Origin: Pseudoalteromonas luteoviolacea NCIMB 1944 | GTDB lineage: Bacteria; Pseudomonadota; Gammaproteobacteria; Enterobacterales; Alteromonadaceae | Length of the DNA stretch: 64,000 bases | Assembly (NCBI RefSeq): GCF_001625565.1 | Contig: NZ_AUXS01000044.1 | Coordinates: forward strand, 1-64,000 | Reading direction: 5' to 3' | Part shown: positions 33,291-43,037 of the stretch, piece by piece | Layout of the letters: each line of letters starts with the position of its first letter | Numbering within the stretch: position 1 is the stretch's first letter | The notes under the pieces: model-generated | Databases searched by the model: none | What the model saw: the letters and a program-made list of their open reading frames with translations, nothing else | What the model was told of the DNA's origin: nothing | Made by a program: the position numbers and the translations under genes

Positions 33291-33893
33291 TTACTTTTTA
33301 GCAACAACATCTTTGGGTTTGGCAAATTCATCGGGGTATTTTAAATATTGTTTTTTGCCTTCATACTGAGCTGCAATCCAACCGTATTGCGCATGAGAGC
33401 GAAACAGATACTCGCCTTTGGTTGTTTGTAAACGCCCCGATACAGAGCGTCCATCTAACTGTAGTTCAAGCGCAATATGTCGCTGTACATCATCTGAGAA
33501 ATAACCTGCAATACGCAACCCACCCAACTTTGTCTGTTGAATGTTTTTTATCACAATCATGTAACTACGCTTTTGCTGTGGAACATAAAAGGCAACTAAA
33601 TCAGAGATATGCAAATTTTTAATACGTCTAATATCAAACTCAATGTATGCTTGGCTAATATATTGATGCTCATCAAATAATGCCTTTCTCGCATTCATAG
33701 AAGCTCTGTTGATGACAAAGTGTTTTTTATCACTTTGAGCCAAGGAGGAATTAGTATCCACACCTGAATTGGAGTAATTATTTGTTGTGCTTAGAGTGTA
33801 CTGCTTTATTCCATTTGCACAGACATTGCTAAGACCTCCCCAAAGAAGGTATCCAACAAAAAATGCGATCGTGCAAGCTATTCCCTTATACAT
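33291..33893 (-). CDS. Hypothetical protein with N-terminal membrane anchor
   Basis: A 200-residue protein with one N-terminal hydrophobic segment (IACTIAFFVGYLLWGGLS), a Ser/Asn-rich linker, and a strand-rich domain from about residue 65 (ALFDEHQYISQAYIEFDIR, VIKNIQQTKLGGLRIAGYF, GYF...ALELQLDGRSVSGRLQ, KGEYLFRSHAQYGWIAAQ). It looks like the propeptide-type domain seen before some secreted peptidases, but no peptidase follows. It is monocistronic, with 200 bp of AT-rich sequence on both sides. Confidence 0.55.
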   Translation of the reverse strand: MYKGIACTIAFFVGYLLWGGLSNVCANGIKQYTLSTTNNYSNSGVDTNSSLAQSDKKHFVINRASMNARKALFDEHQYISQAYIEFDIRRIKNLHISDLVAFYVPQQKRSYMIVIKNIQQTKLGGLRIAGYFSDDVQRHIALELQLDGRSVSGRLQTTKGEYLFRSHAQYGWIAAQYEGKKQYLKYPDEFAKPKDVVAKK

Positions 33894-34097
33894 ATCACTA
33901 TTTTAACAATTATCAGCTATTTAGGTACATTAAATGGTGCTATCAAGTTAATCAAGCACTAAAGAAGCTTAATCAATCACAAAATTTTCACAATGAAATA
34001 AAGTAATACTATTGACACATTAAATTCAACAACTTGCATAAAAATCAACGTTTACTTTTATTTACAAATAGTACTCAATATGCTCTTACGAAAAAAC

Positions 34098-34760
34098 TTA
34101 CTTTACAGGTAGTGTAAAGTATTGATCTGCATAAGGCTCATCAATCAAAGTAAAGTGCCACCACTCTTCAGTCAGGCCAATAAAGCCGGCGCTGCGCATA
34201 GCTTTAGCCAATAGCATTCGATTTGCGCGCTGCTGGGCACTGATCCCTTGATAACTTGGCCACGATACTTTTGAAAAGAAATCCCAGCCGGATCCCATAT
34301 CCAGTTCAGCACCGGTCGTTAAATCAATAAGGGTAACATCCAGTGTACTTCCTCGAGAATGCCCTGAGCGCGCCGCGATATAACCACGTTTGAATAATTC
34401 GTTTTTAGGTACATCTGGGTAGTATTTCGCTTTATTCTTAGTATCTTCAAGGTCTTTGGCCCAGCGTACGAAATGATCCACAGCCATTTGCGGCCGATAA
34501 CAATCAAAAACTTTGAGCCCCAGGCCAAACTCATTGAGCGCATACTGTGCTTTTGTGACAGCTTTCACCGCGTCTTTACTTAGTAAACACTTGGGCGCCA
34601 AATAACCATCAACTTTTTTGCCAACAAAATTATCTGTGGTGAAATAGCGGATCTCAGTTTGAATGCTAGGCACTTTAGCCGCTACGTCGACGAGCTCTCC
34701 TGCCGACAACTTTAGGCTCGTCAAAGCAGCCAACGCTAACCCATAAGTAATTGTTCTCAT
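34098..34760 (-). CDS. D-alanyl-D-alanine dipeptidase (VanX/DdpX family)
   Basis: A zinc dipeptidase of family M15D. The zinc ligands and catalytic residues are in SGHSRGSTLD (SxHxxGxAxD type) and EWWHF. Also typical is YRPQMAVDHFVRWA upstream. The start is at the ATG at 34760 (MRTITYG), which has a GAGG ribosome site and yields a signal peptide ending LSAG, so the enzyme is exported; a longer frame to 34799 is not supported. Periplasmic D-Ala-D-Ala cleavage recycles peptidoglycan and is not by itself evidence of vancomycin resistance in a Gram-negative. Confidence 0.88.
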   Translation of the reverse strand: MRTITYGLALAALTSLKLSAGELVDVAAKVPSIQTEIRYFTTDNFVGKKVDGYLAPKCLLSKDAVKAVTKAQYALNEFGLGLKVFDCYRPQMAVDHFVRWAKDLEDTKNKAKYYPDVPKNELFKRGYIAARSGHSRGSTLDVTLIDLTTGAELDMGSGWDFFSKVSWPSYQGISAQQRANRMLLAKAMRSAGFIGLTEEWWHFTLIDEPYADQYFTLPVK

Positions 34761-35063
34761 TGAATACCTCGAGGTACCTTTCCTAACTACAAAGAACACA
34801 GTGTGGAATGAAATTATGGAAGAAGTATGGACAGTAATTCAGGAATTACAACTTCAGTCAGATGCGCCAAGCGACAGCACATAGCCTGTTTTTTTGGTTG
34901 GCACAAAGAGAAAAAACCGTATTGAGTCAGTGCTCACTTACACTTTTTTACTTATTATCACACTCTATAACGGCAATTTTCAAACCATAGCATATGCTGT
35001 ATATAAGATAACTTATGGGATGGACATATGCTATTAGCATCATTTTTCAAGGACGATGACTTT

Positions 35064-36392
35064 TTATAGCCCCAAACTGTCGGGCTTTTCAAAACCATTG
35101 AATAGCTCTGTGACATCTACTTCAGCGTTCAGTCTTGCTGCAATTAAATATAACCCAGCCAATTTACGATGAATAAATAAAGCATCCACAGGGGGTGTGT
35201 GCCACTGACCTTCGCGCGCGCTTAATGCCATGCCCTTGTCTCGGATCCGCTGGGCAATATCGCTGTTTGCAAAATCATAAGGTTGTTCGGCACGCAATGG
35301 TTCAGTGGCCATAAAAAACAAATCCAACACAATATCCCGATAGTCGTGTTCAATCTGTTCACCAAAATAACCTATTGACTGCACGGCTTTAGTCATCATT
35401 TCTCTGTCATGCTCTAAACCTGCTTTGAGCAACAGCCAATACCCTAAGGCCAATTCATGACGGATGCTGCGAGAAGCGCCAAAATCGAGTAGTACTATTT
35501 GCTCCTGTGCTTCATCATACAAATAATTCGCTAAATTGGGGTCACTTTGGATTACGCCCAGTTCAAACATTTCAATAAAGAATAATTGTATCAAGTCACT
35601 GGCAATTTTGTTACGCACTGCTGGTAAAGCGTGTACCTGTGAATCTAGTGACCGACCAGCTACAAACTCCATCGCCAATATATGCTCTGTTGAATGCTGT
35701 GGGAAATACTCTGGCACCTTAAATTGTGAATAGGATTGTAAACCCGTTTTAAACGCCTGTAGGCGACGACCTTCGGTTAAATAGTCAGTCTCGACCAGTA
35801 ATTGTTGCTTTGCTTCAGCCATCAGCGGCTCAATAGCTACCTGCTTGGGCATAAGACCAGATATTTTTATCAGCATGGCTACGTTGTCAACATCACTATC
35901 AATGCTATTTGCAACACCCGGATATTGGATTTTTAACGCCAGCTTTTGACCAGATTCAGTGGTTGCTTCGTGGACCTGACCAATCGATGCCCGTGCGAAG
36001 CTTCTTAGTTCAAAGTGACTGAACTTATCAAGCCAATGAGGACCCCAATTAAGCTTGAGTAAGCCAATGAGCTGTTTGTGTGGCATAGGTTGTGCGTCTG
36101 CTCTGAGCTTTTCTAATAACAACGCCAGCTCTTTTGGCAAAAGATCCCCGGAGTCCATAGACAGTAATTGCCCTAGCTTCATCGCAGCGCCTCTCAAATG
36201 AGCCAACTTATCAGCCACAGCGTGGATATTTTTTGGCTGTAACAGCAGCTCCTTTTTAGTTACGGTTTGGCCACTGAGCACTTGTCGAGCACCAGACATT
36301 ACGACATTGGATGCCACTTTCCCTGCCAGCCCGCCTAAGTGAGCTAACCTAGATATTCGAGAAGAAGGGACCTTTTTACTTTTATCTGTCAT
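35064..36392 (-). CDS. AarF/ABC1/UbiB-family atypical kinase
   Basis: An ABC1-family protein kinase-like protein linked to quinone biosynthesis or lipid handling. The start is placed at the ATG at 36392 (MTDKSKKVPSS); the longer frame to 36524 has no support. The 442-residue product has the family KxGQ loop (AAMKLGQLLSMD), the LALKIQYPGV lysine region, the catalytic loop QSDPNLANYLYD (usually HADPHPGN) and the metal DFG motif (LLDFGAS). The catalytic-loop His-to-Gln change is typical of this subgroup. No membrane helices at the C-terminus, unlike UbiB. It is divergent from the solute-binding protein gene. Confidence 0.85.
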   Translation of the reverse strand: MTDKSKKVPSSRISRLAHLGGLAGKVASNVVMSGARQVLSGQTVTKKELLLQPKNIHAVADKLAHLRGAAMKLGQLLSMDSGDLLPKELALLLEKLRADAQPMPHKQLIGLLKLNWGPHWLDKFSHFELRSFARASIGQVHEATTESGQKLALKIQYPGVANSIDSDVDNVAMLIKISGLMPKQVAIEPLMAEAKQQLLVETDYLTEGRRLQAFKTGLQSYSQFKVPEYFPQHSTEHILAMEFVAGRSLDSQVHALPAVRNKIASDLIQLFFIEMFELGVIQSDPNLANYLYDEAQEQIVLLDFGASRSIRHELALGYWLLLKAGLEHDREMMTKAVQSIGYFGEQIEHDYRDIVLDLFFMATEPLRAEQPYDFANSDIAQRIRDKGMALSAREGQWHTPPVDALFIHRKLAGLYLIAARLNAEVDVTELFNGFEKPDSLGL

Positions 36393-36617
36393 ATTTCTAT
36401 ACCAATCAATCCTATGTCTACGTGCGCACAATACAGGTACTGTACTCCCTGCGTTTTGGATCAATACATTGATCTCTAGATAAAAAGAGCCGCGTTGAGA
36501 GCACCTCGAGTATATCAAAATCAACGTACTCTCCCTACTAGATATGTAGACACTTTAATTACTTTTCGTGTGCGCTATACTTTGATTAGTTTTGTTTTCT
36601 TAAGCCTTTGCTCATCA

Positions 36618-37340
36618 ATGAAGTATTTGCTAGCCGCATTTTTTTTAGTTTTAACTAGGCCCGTTTACGCTGAGACATATCACTTTGTGTCGATCAACTA
36701 CTTAATAGAGCAAGAGGTTGGCCGTATTGTTCTGACCGAAGTTTACAAGCAATTGAATATCAAAATAACCATCACGCCGCTTCCGGGAAAACGCGCTCAA
36801 TTCAGAGCCAAAACAGGGTTATCCAATGGGGAGATCATGCGAATATTTAGCTATGGCATAGAAACTCCGACAACAATTCGTGTGCCTACCCCATATTACT
36901 ACTTAGAAACAGCTGCATTTGTTCGTAAAGATAGCAAAATAGACATCAAAACAGCAAAAGACTTACAAAAACACCATATTGTCAAAGTTAGAGGTGTCAA
37001 GCATACCAACAACATCACTCAAGGTATGAAGCATGTAGAAGATATGGATACCACCGCTCAAATACTTAAGCTGGTTTCCAAAGGTTTAGCCGATGTCGCG
37101 CTCACGAATCGAATGGATGGCTTAATACACCTAGAAAAACTGGGCATTGATAATGTGATCTCTAGCCAGAACCTCGCGGTACTAGACTTGTTTCACTATA
37201 TTCATGAGTCTCAGCAACACCTTGTTCCTTTGGTAAACAACAAGCTAATTGAAATGAAGAAGTCAGGAGAATTAGCAGCGCTCATCGCCCAAGCTGAACA
37301 GCAAGTCATGCTGCACAACCAGAGCTTAGACCCACAGTAA
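36618..37340 (+). CDS. Periplasmic solute-binding protein (SBP_bac_3-like)
   Basis: The start is set at the ATG at 36618 (MKYLLAAFFLVLT), which begins a signal peptide ending VYA; upstream codons in the same frame lie in the divergent promoter region. The 240-residue protein has the fold of family 3 solute-binding proteins: NYLIEQEVGRIVLTEVYKQL at the start and VRGVKHTNNITQG plus LVSKGLADVALTNRMD in lobe two. There is no transporter partner next to it. Stand-alone members of this group are often sensory or binding proteins of unknown ligand. A second one is at 54230. Confidence 0.75.
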   Translation: MKYLLAAFFLVLTRPVYAETYHFVSINYLIEQEVGRIVLTEVYKQLNIKITITPLPGKRAQFRAKTGLSNGEIMRIFSYGIETPTTIRVPTPYYYLETAAFVRKDSKIDIKTAKDLQKHHIVKVRGVKHTNNITQGMKHVEDMDTTAQILKLVSKGLADVALTNRMDGLIHLEKLGIDNVISSQNLAVLDLFHYIHESQQHLVPLVNNKLIEMKKSGELAALIAQAEQQVMLHNQSLDPQ

Positions 37341-37469
37341 ATCATTGCAATTACAGTGCAATTCAGCATTTATTCTTTTTTACAGAATGTTCTCTTCGTT
37401 TTTTGTCACTTTTATTCGGGTAGGTAGCAACATAAAGTAGCTTCAATGGCGTACATAAGCGAGGCAACT

Positions 37470-38306
37470 ATGAAGATTTTAAATGTAACAAGAGCACACT
37501 CAACGCAAGACGGTGCAGGCGTCAAAATTCAGCGTATCGCTGGCTTCGACGGTAAAAGCCTAGATCCGTTTTTGATGATCGACGAACTCAAATCAAACAA
37601 TTCGCAAGACTATATAGGCGGCTTTCCTGCTCATCCACACAGGGGAATTGAAACTTTTACGTATATACGCAAAGGCGGATTTGAGCACCAAGACCAAATG
37701 GGTAACAAAAAAGCAATTCGCGCAGGCCAAGTCCAGTGGATGAGCACAGGTCGAGGCGTCATTCATTCAGAAATGCCTTTGGCCGATGCACAACACGGTA
37801 TGCACGGCTTTCAAATCTGGTTAAACATGGCCGCAAAAGACAAGATGAATACACCCAAATATCAAGACTCAAGTGACCGTGTATTGCCTTTTATCATCAA
37901 CGAAAGCGGTGCACAGCTCACCGCACTTGCTGGCAATTGGACTGAATCACAGCAGTCAATTTCTTCTGGCTTAGATGAGTTAGCTGGCACAGGCGCAATT
38001 AGCGATATCTGGCTAAAGGCACACAGTGCTGTGCACCTCGATTTGTCCCATTACGGAAAGGTGCTGGCCTACATTCATACAGGCGCTTTAAAAGATAGTC
38101 GCCATCAAGCTGGCTACTTGCTTAACTTAGACCCCCAAGCGCCTATACATATCGAAAGCCAAGACCAAGCAGCGGGACTGTTATTATTGGCAGGCCAACC
38201 TATTAACGAGCGTATTGCACACATGGGTCCATTTGTAATGAATACTCAAGAAGAACTTAAACAAGCCGTTAGGGATTATCAAGCAGGTAAATTTGGCTCC
38301 ATCTAA
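37470..38306 (+). CDS. Pirin-family protein
   Basis: A 278-residue bicupin. The start is at the ATG at 37470 (MKILNVTRA) because a GAGG ribosome site precedes it; the 37446 ATG has none. Pirin hallmarks are AHPHRGIETFTYI with metal-binding histidines, EHQDQMGN, and QWMSTGRGVIHSEMP with the third His and Glu. The C-terminal half is the second cupin (YGKVLAYIHTG...QAAGLLLLAGQPI). Bacterial pirins have quercetinase or regulatory activity; the substrate here is not known. It is monocistronic. Confidence 0.9.
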   Translation: MKILNVTRAHSTQDGAGVKIQRIAGFDGKSLDPFLMIDELKSNNSQDYIGGFPAHPHRGIETFTYIRKGGFEHQDQMGNKKAIRAGQVQWMSTGRGVIHSEMPLADAQHGMHGFQIWLNMAAKDKMNTPKYQDSSDRVLPFIINESGAQLTALAGNWTESQQSISSGLDELAGTGAISDIWLKAHSAVHLDLSHYGKVLAYIHTGALKDSRHQAGYLLNLDPQAPIHIESQDQAAGLLLLAGQPINERIAHMGPFVMNTQEELKQAVRDYQAGKFGSI

Positions 38307-38431
38307 GCGGCTTGAACTGTTTGCAACTGTAAACCTCATTAGCAGTTACAAATCCTGCTTTTTCAGACGTTTACTCATTATTGAAAGCGGCGTATACTCG
38401 CGCCGCATAATATCAAAGGGAATGTAGTACG

Positions 38432-39196
38432 GTGAAAAAAACGGTTTTAGCACTTTTAACAACAATTGCGGTCAGTGTTCATGCGTCGGAACAACCAATC
38501 AGCTTATTGCATGATAAAGCGCGCAATAGGGCAGTTCCCATCGAGATAAAGCGGCCTAAAACAGCCAGTAGTTGCCATGTAAAAAAACCATGCCCCGTGG
38601 CATTTATCAGTGCAGGCTACGGTGTTCCTCACCAAGATTACCAATTTTTAAGTGAAACCTTAGTTAATCTAGGCTACCTAACCGTAGCAATAAGGCATGA
38701 GTTGAAAACCGATCCGCCGCTGTCCGTATCAGGGAACTTGTTCCAAACACGTCAGGAAAACTGGCTTCGTGGCGCAAAAACAATTGAGTTTGTCCGTACT
38801 AAATTAGCGTCTAGCTACCCACAGTATGACTTCGACAATTTATTGCTCGTCGGTCACTCCAATGGAGGAGACCTATCTGCATTATTAATAAACCACGGCA
38901 AAGACTATATTTCTGGCTTAGTAACGTTGGATCACAGGCGCGTACCGCTTCCTCGTAACATAAACGTTCCCGTCTTATCTATTCGAGCGAGCGATTTCCC
39001 AGCTGATGAGGGTGTCTTATACACAAATAGCGAACTTAAAACATATCCTGGCTGTGTGATAAAAATTCCTGAATCTAGGCACAATGATATGACAGATAAT
39101 GGTCCTGTATGGTTGAAACAAAAAATCCAAAGCTTGTTCAGTCGCTATTTAAAAGGGCAATCTTGTAGCACCTTAAAGCAACTGGTAAGCAACTAA
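38432..39196 (+). CDS. Secreted alpha/beta hydrolase
   Basis: A 254-residue protein starting at a GTG (38432), with an AAGGGAATG stretch upstream, and a signal peptide ending HAS. The nucleophile elbow is GHSNGGDLS (Ser near residue 145), and a late His-containing segment ESRHNDMTDNG supplies the third catalytic residue. Fold features include CPVAFISAGYGVPHQDYQF. Likely a periplasmic esterase or dienelactone-hydrolase-like enzyme; the substrate is unknown. A short hairpin-free gap separates it from the convergent NYN gene. Confidence 0.75.
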   Translation: MKKTVLALLTTIAVSVHASEQPISLLHDKARNRAVPIEIKRPKTASSCHVKKPCPVAFISAGYGVPHQDYQFLSETLVNLGYLTVAIRHELKTDPPLSVSGNLFQTRQENWLRGAKTIEFVRTKLASSYPQYDFDNLLLVGHSNGGDLSALLINHGKDYISGLVTLDHRRVPLPRNINVPVLSIRASDFPADEGVLYTNSELKTYPGCVIKIPESRHNDMTDNGPVWLKQKIQSLFSRYLKGQSCSTLKQLVSN

Positions 39197-39266
39197 TCGA
39201 CGTGCAGTTAATGCAGGCAGAGTAGCCACTCCTGTTACTTTAAAAAACAAGTAATTTAGCTCAATT

Positions 39267-39740
39267 CTATAGCAGCAAAGTGTCTTCAATGGGTATAAAT
39301 CGGGATGCTGCATTCATTAAACTAGCAGCTGTAAGTGATGGGACACCGTACACATGAGCCTCAGCTTGATATTTGTCTCGCACCGTATTGAGTAAAATAT
39401 CGAAGTCGCCATCACCTGATACCAACACCACAATATCTGACTTCTCGGCAGCCTCCAGTACATCTATCGTAATTCCAACATCCCAGTCACCTTTTGCCGA
39501 GCCATCGGCACGCTGAATAAAAGGTTTTAATTTCACCTCAAATCCAATCGCCCTGAGAATATTCTGAAACTGACGTTGTTTCTCATCACCTCTATCAATC
39601 GCGTAAGCATAGGCATTTACCACTAGGCGGTTATTCGTCACTTCAGCCCAAAAGCGATTGTAATCAAAGTTACGTTTATAGGCACTTCTTGTGGTGTAGT
39701 AGATATTCTGTACATCCACAAAGATACTCACTGTTTGCAT
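39267..39740 (-). CDS. NYN-domain (LabA/DUF88-like) ribonuclease-like protein
   Basis: A 157-residue single-domain protein of the NYN/PIN superfamily. Acidic residues expected to bind metal are in FVDVQNI (first strand), GDWDVGITIDVLEAA and SGDGDFDILLNTVRD. The C-terminal part (YGVPSLTAASLMNAASRFIPI) is typical of LabA-like proteins. The family is thought to cleave RNA; the target is not known. It is monocistronic, convergent with the hydrolase gene. Confidence 0.82.
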   Translation of the reverse strand: MQTVSIFVDVQNIYYTTRSAYKRNFDYNRFWAEVTNNRLVVNAYAYAIDRGDEKQRQFQNILRAIGFEVKLKPFIQRADGSAKGDWDVGITIDVLEAAEKSDIVVLVSGDGDFDILLNTVRDKYQAEAHVYGVPSLTAASLMNAASRFIPIEDTLLL

Positions 39741-39861
39741 TCTAGGCTCTCAATACGAATCGAAGATTATGAAAAGGATAAGTCTAACATCAATCAAAAT
39801 GATAGACACAGCGTAAAGCAACTATAGTTAATATGACTACAAAAATGAAAAGGAATGCATT

Positions 39862-40617
39862 ATGAATACAGAGTTGAAAGATAAAGTTGTCGTAATAACG
39901 GGTGGCGCAAAAAATATGGGGCAGGCTTTTGCCTTAAACCTTGCTAAGCAAGGCTGTGATATCGTTATTCACTATCACAGTGACCACTCTTTTGTTGAAG
40001 CAGAAAAAACAGCACAGAAAATCACAGCAATGGGGCAAAGAGCACTCGTGATACAGGGTGACCTCGCTCAGCAATCCCATGTTATAAACCTTTTCACACA
40101 GACAAAAGAAGCATATGGAAAGGTCGACATTGTTATTAATAATGCGGGCCAAATCTCTAAGAAAGCCTTTATCGACTATACCGAAGACGACTTTAATCGG
40201 TTATTTAACATAAATTGCAAAGGGGCTTTTTTCGTCATGCAACAAGCTGCCAAATTCCTCGAAGACAATGGCAGAGTGATTAATATCGGAACCTCTCTCT
40301 TAGATGCGTTTACAGGTAATTATGCACTGTATGCAGGCTCAAAAGCACCGTTAGAACAATTTACTAAAGCACTCGCCAAAGAAGTTGGTGCCAGGGGGAT
40401 CACGGTGAACATGATTTGCCCAGGTCCCATCGATACTGATTTTTTTCACCAGCAAGAAGACCCTGACTCTGTTGCCTTTCTAAATACCGCCAGTGTTGCA
40501 GGCCGATTGGGAAAAGTAGAGGACATCGTTCCTGTTGTGGAATTCCTTGCCTCTGCAAAGTCACAGTGGACAACTGGACAAACACTGTTGGTCAACGGCG
40601 GTTTTGTTGCGCGTTAG
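39862..40617 (+). CDS. Short-chain dehydrogenase/reductase
   Basis: A 251-residue classical SDR. The cofactor loop TGGAKNMGQAFA (TGxxxGxG variant ending in Gln) and NNAG are present. The catalytic residues are Ser in NIGTSLLDAF, and Tyr and Lys in YAGSKAPLEQ. The C-terminal VNGGF stretch is typical of the FabG-like group. The first Asp of the cofactor strand is replaced (IVIHYHSD), suggesting NADPH use. The substrate is unknown. An AAAAGG ribosome site precedes the ATG. Confidence 0.88.
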   Translation: MNTELKDKVVVITGGAKNMGQAFALNLAKQGCDIVIHYHSDHSFVEAEKTAQKITAMGQRALVIQGDLAQQSHVINLFTQTKEAYGKVDIVINNAGQISKKAFIDYTEDDFNRLFNINCKGAFFVMQQAAKFLEDNGRVINIGTSLLDAFTGNYALYAGSKAPLEQFTKALAKEVGARGITVNMICPGPIDTDFFHQQEDPDSVAFLNTASVAGRLGKVEDIVPVVEFLASAKSQWTTGQTLLVNGGFVAR

Positions 40618-40691
40618 AATGCTGAAAATGAATTGAGATAGCAGGGCAAGTCTCTTGCTTGCCTTGATTAAGCATAAACACAACTAGCTTT

Positions 40692-41183
40692 TTACAACTC
40701 TAATACATTTTGAATAAATAGCCACTTTTCACGCGTGTACGCCTCTCTATCATCGCGTTTTTTTTGCACCAATGACAGCTTCAATTGCGCATATTGATCG
40801 GCAAGTTCTTGATTACCTCGCAACTTATCTCGAAAATTTAATCTTTCAAACCAAAGTGCATTACGATAAGGGATTAAATGAACATGGTGAGTACGAAACG
40901 TCGGTGATGGAGTGCAAAACCAGTGCATTTGTTCGGGTTTGTAGGGGTAATAACAATAGCCATGGCGGCATAAAGCCTCGATTGCGCCACGAGATCCATT
41001 CAGGCTTTTTACGCCTACCATAATATCAATTATAGGTTTGGCTATCATGTCTGATATTGCTGTGCTGCCGACGTGTTCAATAGAGCCAAAAAGCCATGGC
41101 GCCAAAACCGAATGTAACCTCTTACGCTCCAATTCAAACTTGTCTGGCCAAGTTGGGTCATAGTCAAACAGCTCTATTTTCAT
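40692..41183 (-). CDS. GrpB-family (UPF0157) protein, copy 2
   Basis: A 163-residue protein with DYDPTWPDKFELE, IEHVGSTAISDMIAKPIIDI and the later HHVHLIPY, the pattern of the GrpB group. It is shorter than, and clearly diverged from, copy 1 at 25099-25653, so this is not a recent tandem duplication. The role is not known beyond the nucleotidyltransferase-like fold. Confidence 0.85.
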   Translation of the reverse strand: MKIELFDYDPTWPDKFELERKRLHSVLAPWLFGSIEHVGSTAISDMIAKPIIDIMVGVKSLNGSRGAIEALCRHGYCYYPYKPEQMHWFCTPSPTFRTHHVHLIPYRNALWFERLNFRDKLRGNQELADQYAQLKLSLVQKKRDDREAYTREKWLFIQNVLEL

Positions 41184-41368
41184 GTAAATTTCCCATACCT
41201 ATATACTATCAGACGCCTCCACCGACCATATTTCTAGTCCTAACAACATATTCATCTTATCTTTCTCGGCATGGCTATTTTGTCACGTAGCCATGGTATC
41301 GTCTCCATTGAGTTGTTTCAGTAGTCTCACATTACGCATTCCAATATACAGTTCGCTAGGATGAGCAC

Positions 41369-41797
41369 ATGAAAATAACACTTCAGCCCGCTACCGAGTC
41401 AGATAAGCCATACTTATTGTCATTAAGAAAACAAACAATGACAGAGCACCTAGAACGACAAGGCATCTTCTTGTGCCATGAAGCCCATATCAGCCGCTTA
41501 GAAGAACACTTACAAGGTTCAAAGATCGTATTTATTAACAGAGATAAAGTCGGATGCTTAAAATACCGCGCGAACGATGAACGCCTCGAAATTATGCAGT
41601 TGCAAATTGCTCCCCAACATCAAAATCGAGGGTTTGGTACCGCCATCTTGCAATGCCTCCTCGCCCAATATGCTCACACACCAGCATATTTAACCGTTCT
41701 TAAAGGCAATCCTGCTGTTCGGCTCTATCAGCAACTAGGGTTTAGTATCTACTTTGAAGATGAATTTGAATACGAAATGGTGTTGTATGGGGGTTAA
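41369..41797 (+). CDS. GNAT-family N-acetyltransferase
   Basis: A 142-residue single-domain GNAT. The acetyl-CoA loop is in IAPQHQNRGFGTAILQC, the following strand is AYLTVLKGNPAVRLYQQLGF, and the N-terminal part is LQPATESDKPYLLSLRKQTM. The substrate is unknown. It begins at an ATG with AGGATGAGC upstream and is convergent with the RibD-like gene. Confidence 0.82.
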   Translation: MKITLQPATESDKPYLLSLRKQTMTEHLERQGIFLCHEAHISRLEEHLQGSKIVFINRDKVGCLKYRANDERLEIMQLQIAPQHQNRGFGTAILQCLLAQYAHTPAYLTVLKGNPAVRLYQQLGFSIYFEDEFEYEMVLYGG

Positions 41798-41819
41798 TTG
41801 TCAACCCCCTTTACAACGG

Positions 41820-42359
41820 CTACTTTGCTACTATTTGATAATGGGACTGCACCAATTGCCCCAACAGTACCGACGTTGCCAATAAACTTATTTTACAATT
41901 GAGTGGCTGCTCTGGTAACCACTTTAGTCCCTTTCCAAGAACCACTGGTACTGTTATAACAATCAACTCATCAATTAGCCCTTGGCTCAAGAAATTCTGT
42001 ACCAGCTTGCCACCATCGATATACAGCCTATTATGGCCCAACTGATGCAGCTGATTAATAACCTCACGCTCACTCGCACATACAAGATAGGCTTTGCCTT
42101 TACTTTGCAGGGGCAACTCCTTTAAAGACTTGCTGAGCACAAACACAGGCTTATCATAAGGCCATTGACCATATTTCATTACCTGATCAAATGTATTTCG
42201 CCCCATCACAATCGCATCTATATCCGCCATAAACGCGCCAAACCCAAGATCACTGTGGTCTGGGTTGTCTATTTTGGATAACCAATCTATATTGCCCTGC
42301 TGATCGGCAATAAAGCCATCGAGGCTTTGTGCCAAATATACTGTATTCTTTTTGCTCAT
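41820..42359 (-). CDS. Dihydrofolate reductase-like (RibD C-terminal) protein
   Basis: A 179-residue protein of the RibD C-terminal/YyaP group. The start SLDGFIADQQGNIDWL, MGRNTFDQVM and LYIDGGKLVQNFLSQGLIDEL are typical. It binds NADPH in homologues; the small-molecule substrate is not assigned. It stands on the minus strand between a GNAT gene and a PfpI-family gene, with no obvious operon partner. Confidence 0.83.
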   Translation of the reverse strand: MSKKNTVYLAQSLDGFIADQQGNIDWLSKIDNPDHSDLGFGAFMADIDAIVMGRNTFDQVMKYGQWPYDKPVFVLSKSLKELPLQSKGKAYLVCASEREVINQLHQLGHNRLYIDGGKLVQNFLSQGLIDELIVITVPVVLGKGLKWLPEQPLNCKISLLATSVLLGQLVQSHYQIVAK

Positions 42360-42461
42360 TACTGTAACCGCTTGCCTTAGCCAATGACTAAGTATCGGCT
42401 AAAAATACAGATTTATTAGCAACTTTGGTAAAATTTTTAGTACCCAACGAGATCGCACCCG

Positions 42462-43037
42462 TTACAACTCAGCCCATAGATAATCCATCTGATGAGCTGT
42501 CTTTCGCGCGACGTCAAAGCCAAACCTTTTTTTCACCATATCGAGGCTCATATCAATGCCCGATGCAACACCTGCTGAGCTAGTAAAATTTTGATCTGTG
42601 ACGAATCTTTTATCGTTAATCACTAATAAATGTGGATACTGTTTGCTTAGCTCATCTACCCGTTCCCAATGAGTGGTGACCGTTTTCCCTTCGATCAATC
42701 CGGCTTTTGCAAACAAAAACACGCCACTGCAAATTGAAGCGCAGTGTCGCGTGTGGGTCGCGGTTTCCGCTAACCAATCCAATACTGCTTGGTTGTTAAT
42801 GACGCGATCCAGCTTTCCACCGGCGACAATTAATAAATCAAACCTTGGATGACCATGAATACAAAAATGTGGGTTTATTGACAAGTCTCCGCGCGCTCTA
42901 ATGGGCGAATTACTCGGAGCTATCAAACTAACGTTAATAGGGCGATTTGCAATACGTGAGGCGGTGCTAAAAACCTCGAGTGGACCACAAAAATCCAACG
43001 CTTCAACACCGTTATATATAAAGATACCAATTTCCAT
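42462..43037 (-). CDS. DJ-1/PfpI-family protein
   Basis: A 191-residue protein consisting only of the DJ-1/PfpI (type 1 glutamine amidotransferase-like) domain. The nucleophile elbow is SICSGVFLFAKAGL, the first acid is in EALDFCGPLEVF, and the later TTHWERVDEL and SAGVASGIDM stretches are shared with the N-terminal domain of GlxA-type regulators. No DNA-binding domain follows, unlike the gene at 56743. Possible isocyanide hydratase or glyoxalase-like activity. Confidence 0.82.
   Translation of the reverse strand: MEIGIFIYNGVEALDFCGPLEVFSTASRIANRPINVSLIAPSNSPIRARGDLSINPHFCIHGHPRFDLLIVAGGKLDRVINNQAVLDWLAETATHTRHCASICSGVFLFAKAGLIEGKTVTTHWERVDELSKQYPHLLVINDKRFVTDQNFTSSAGVASGIDMSLDMVKKRFGFDVARKTAHQMDYLWAEL

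Noticed and set aside
34098..34760. Vancomycin-type resistance from the VanX-like dipeptidase
   Set aside because: No vanH, vanA or vanS/R genes adjoin, and the enzyme is exported; such dipeptidases are common peptidoglycan recyclers in Gram-negatives.
34800..35063. Short frame of 22 codons near 34816
   Set aside because: Too short and without a clear ribosome site; the region is taken as intergenic.
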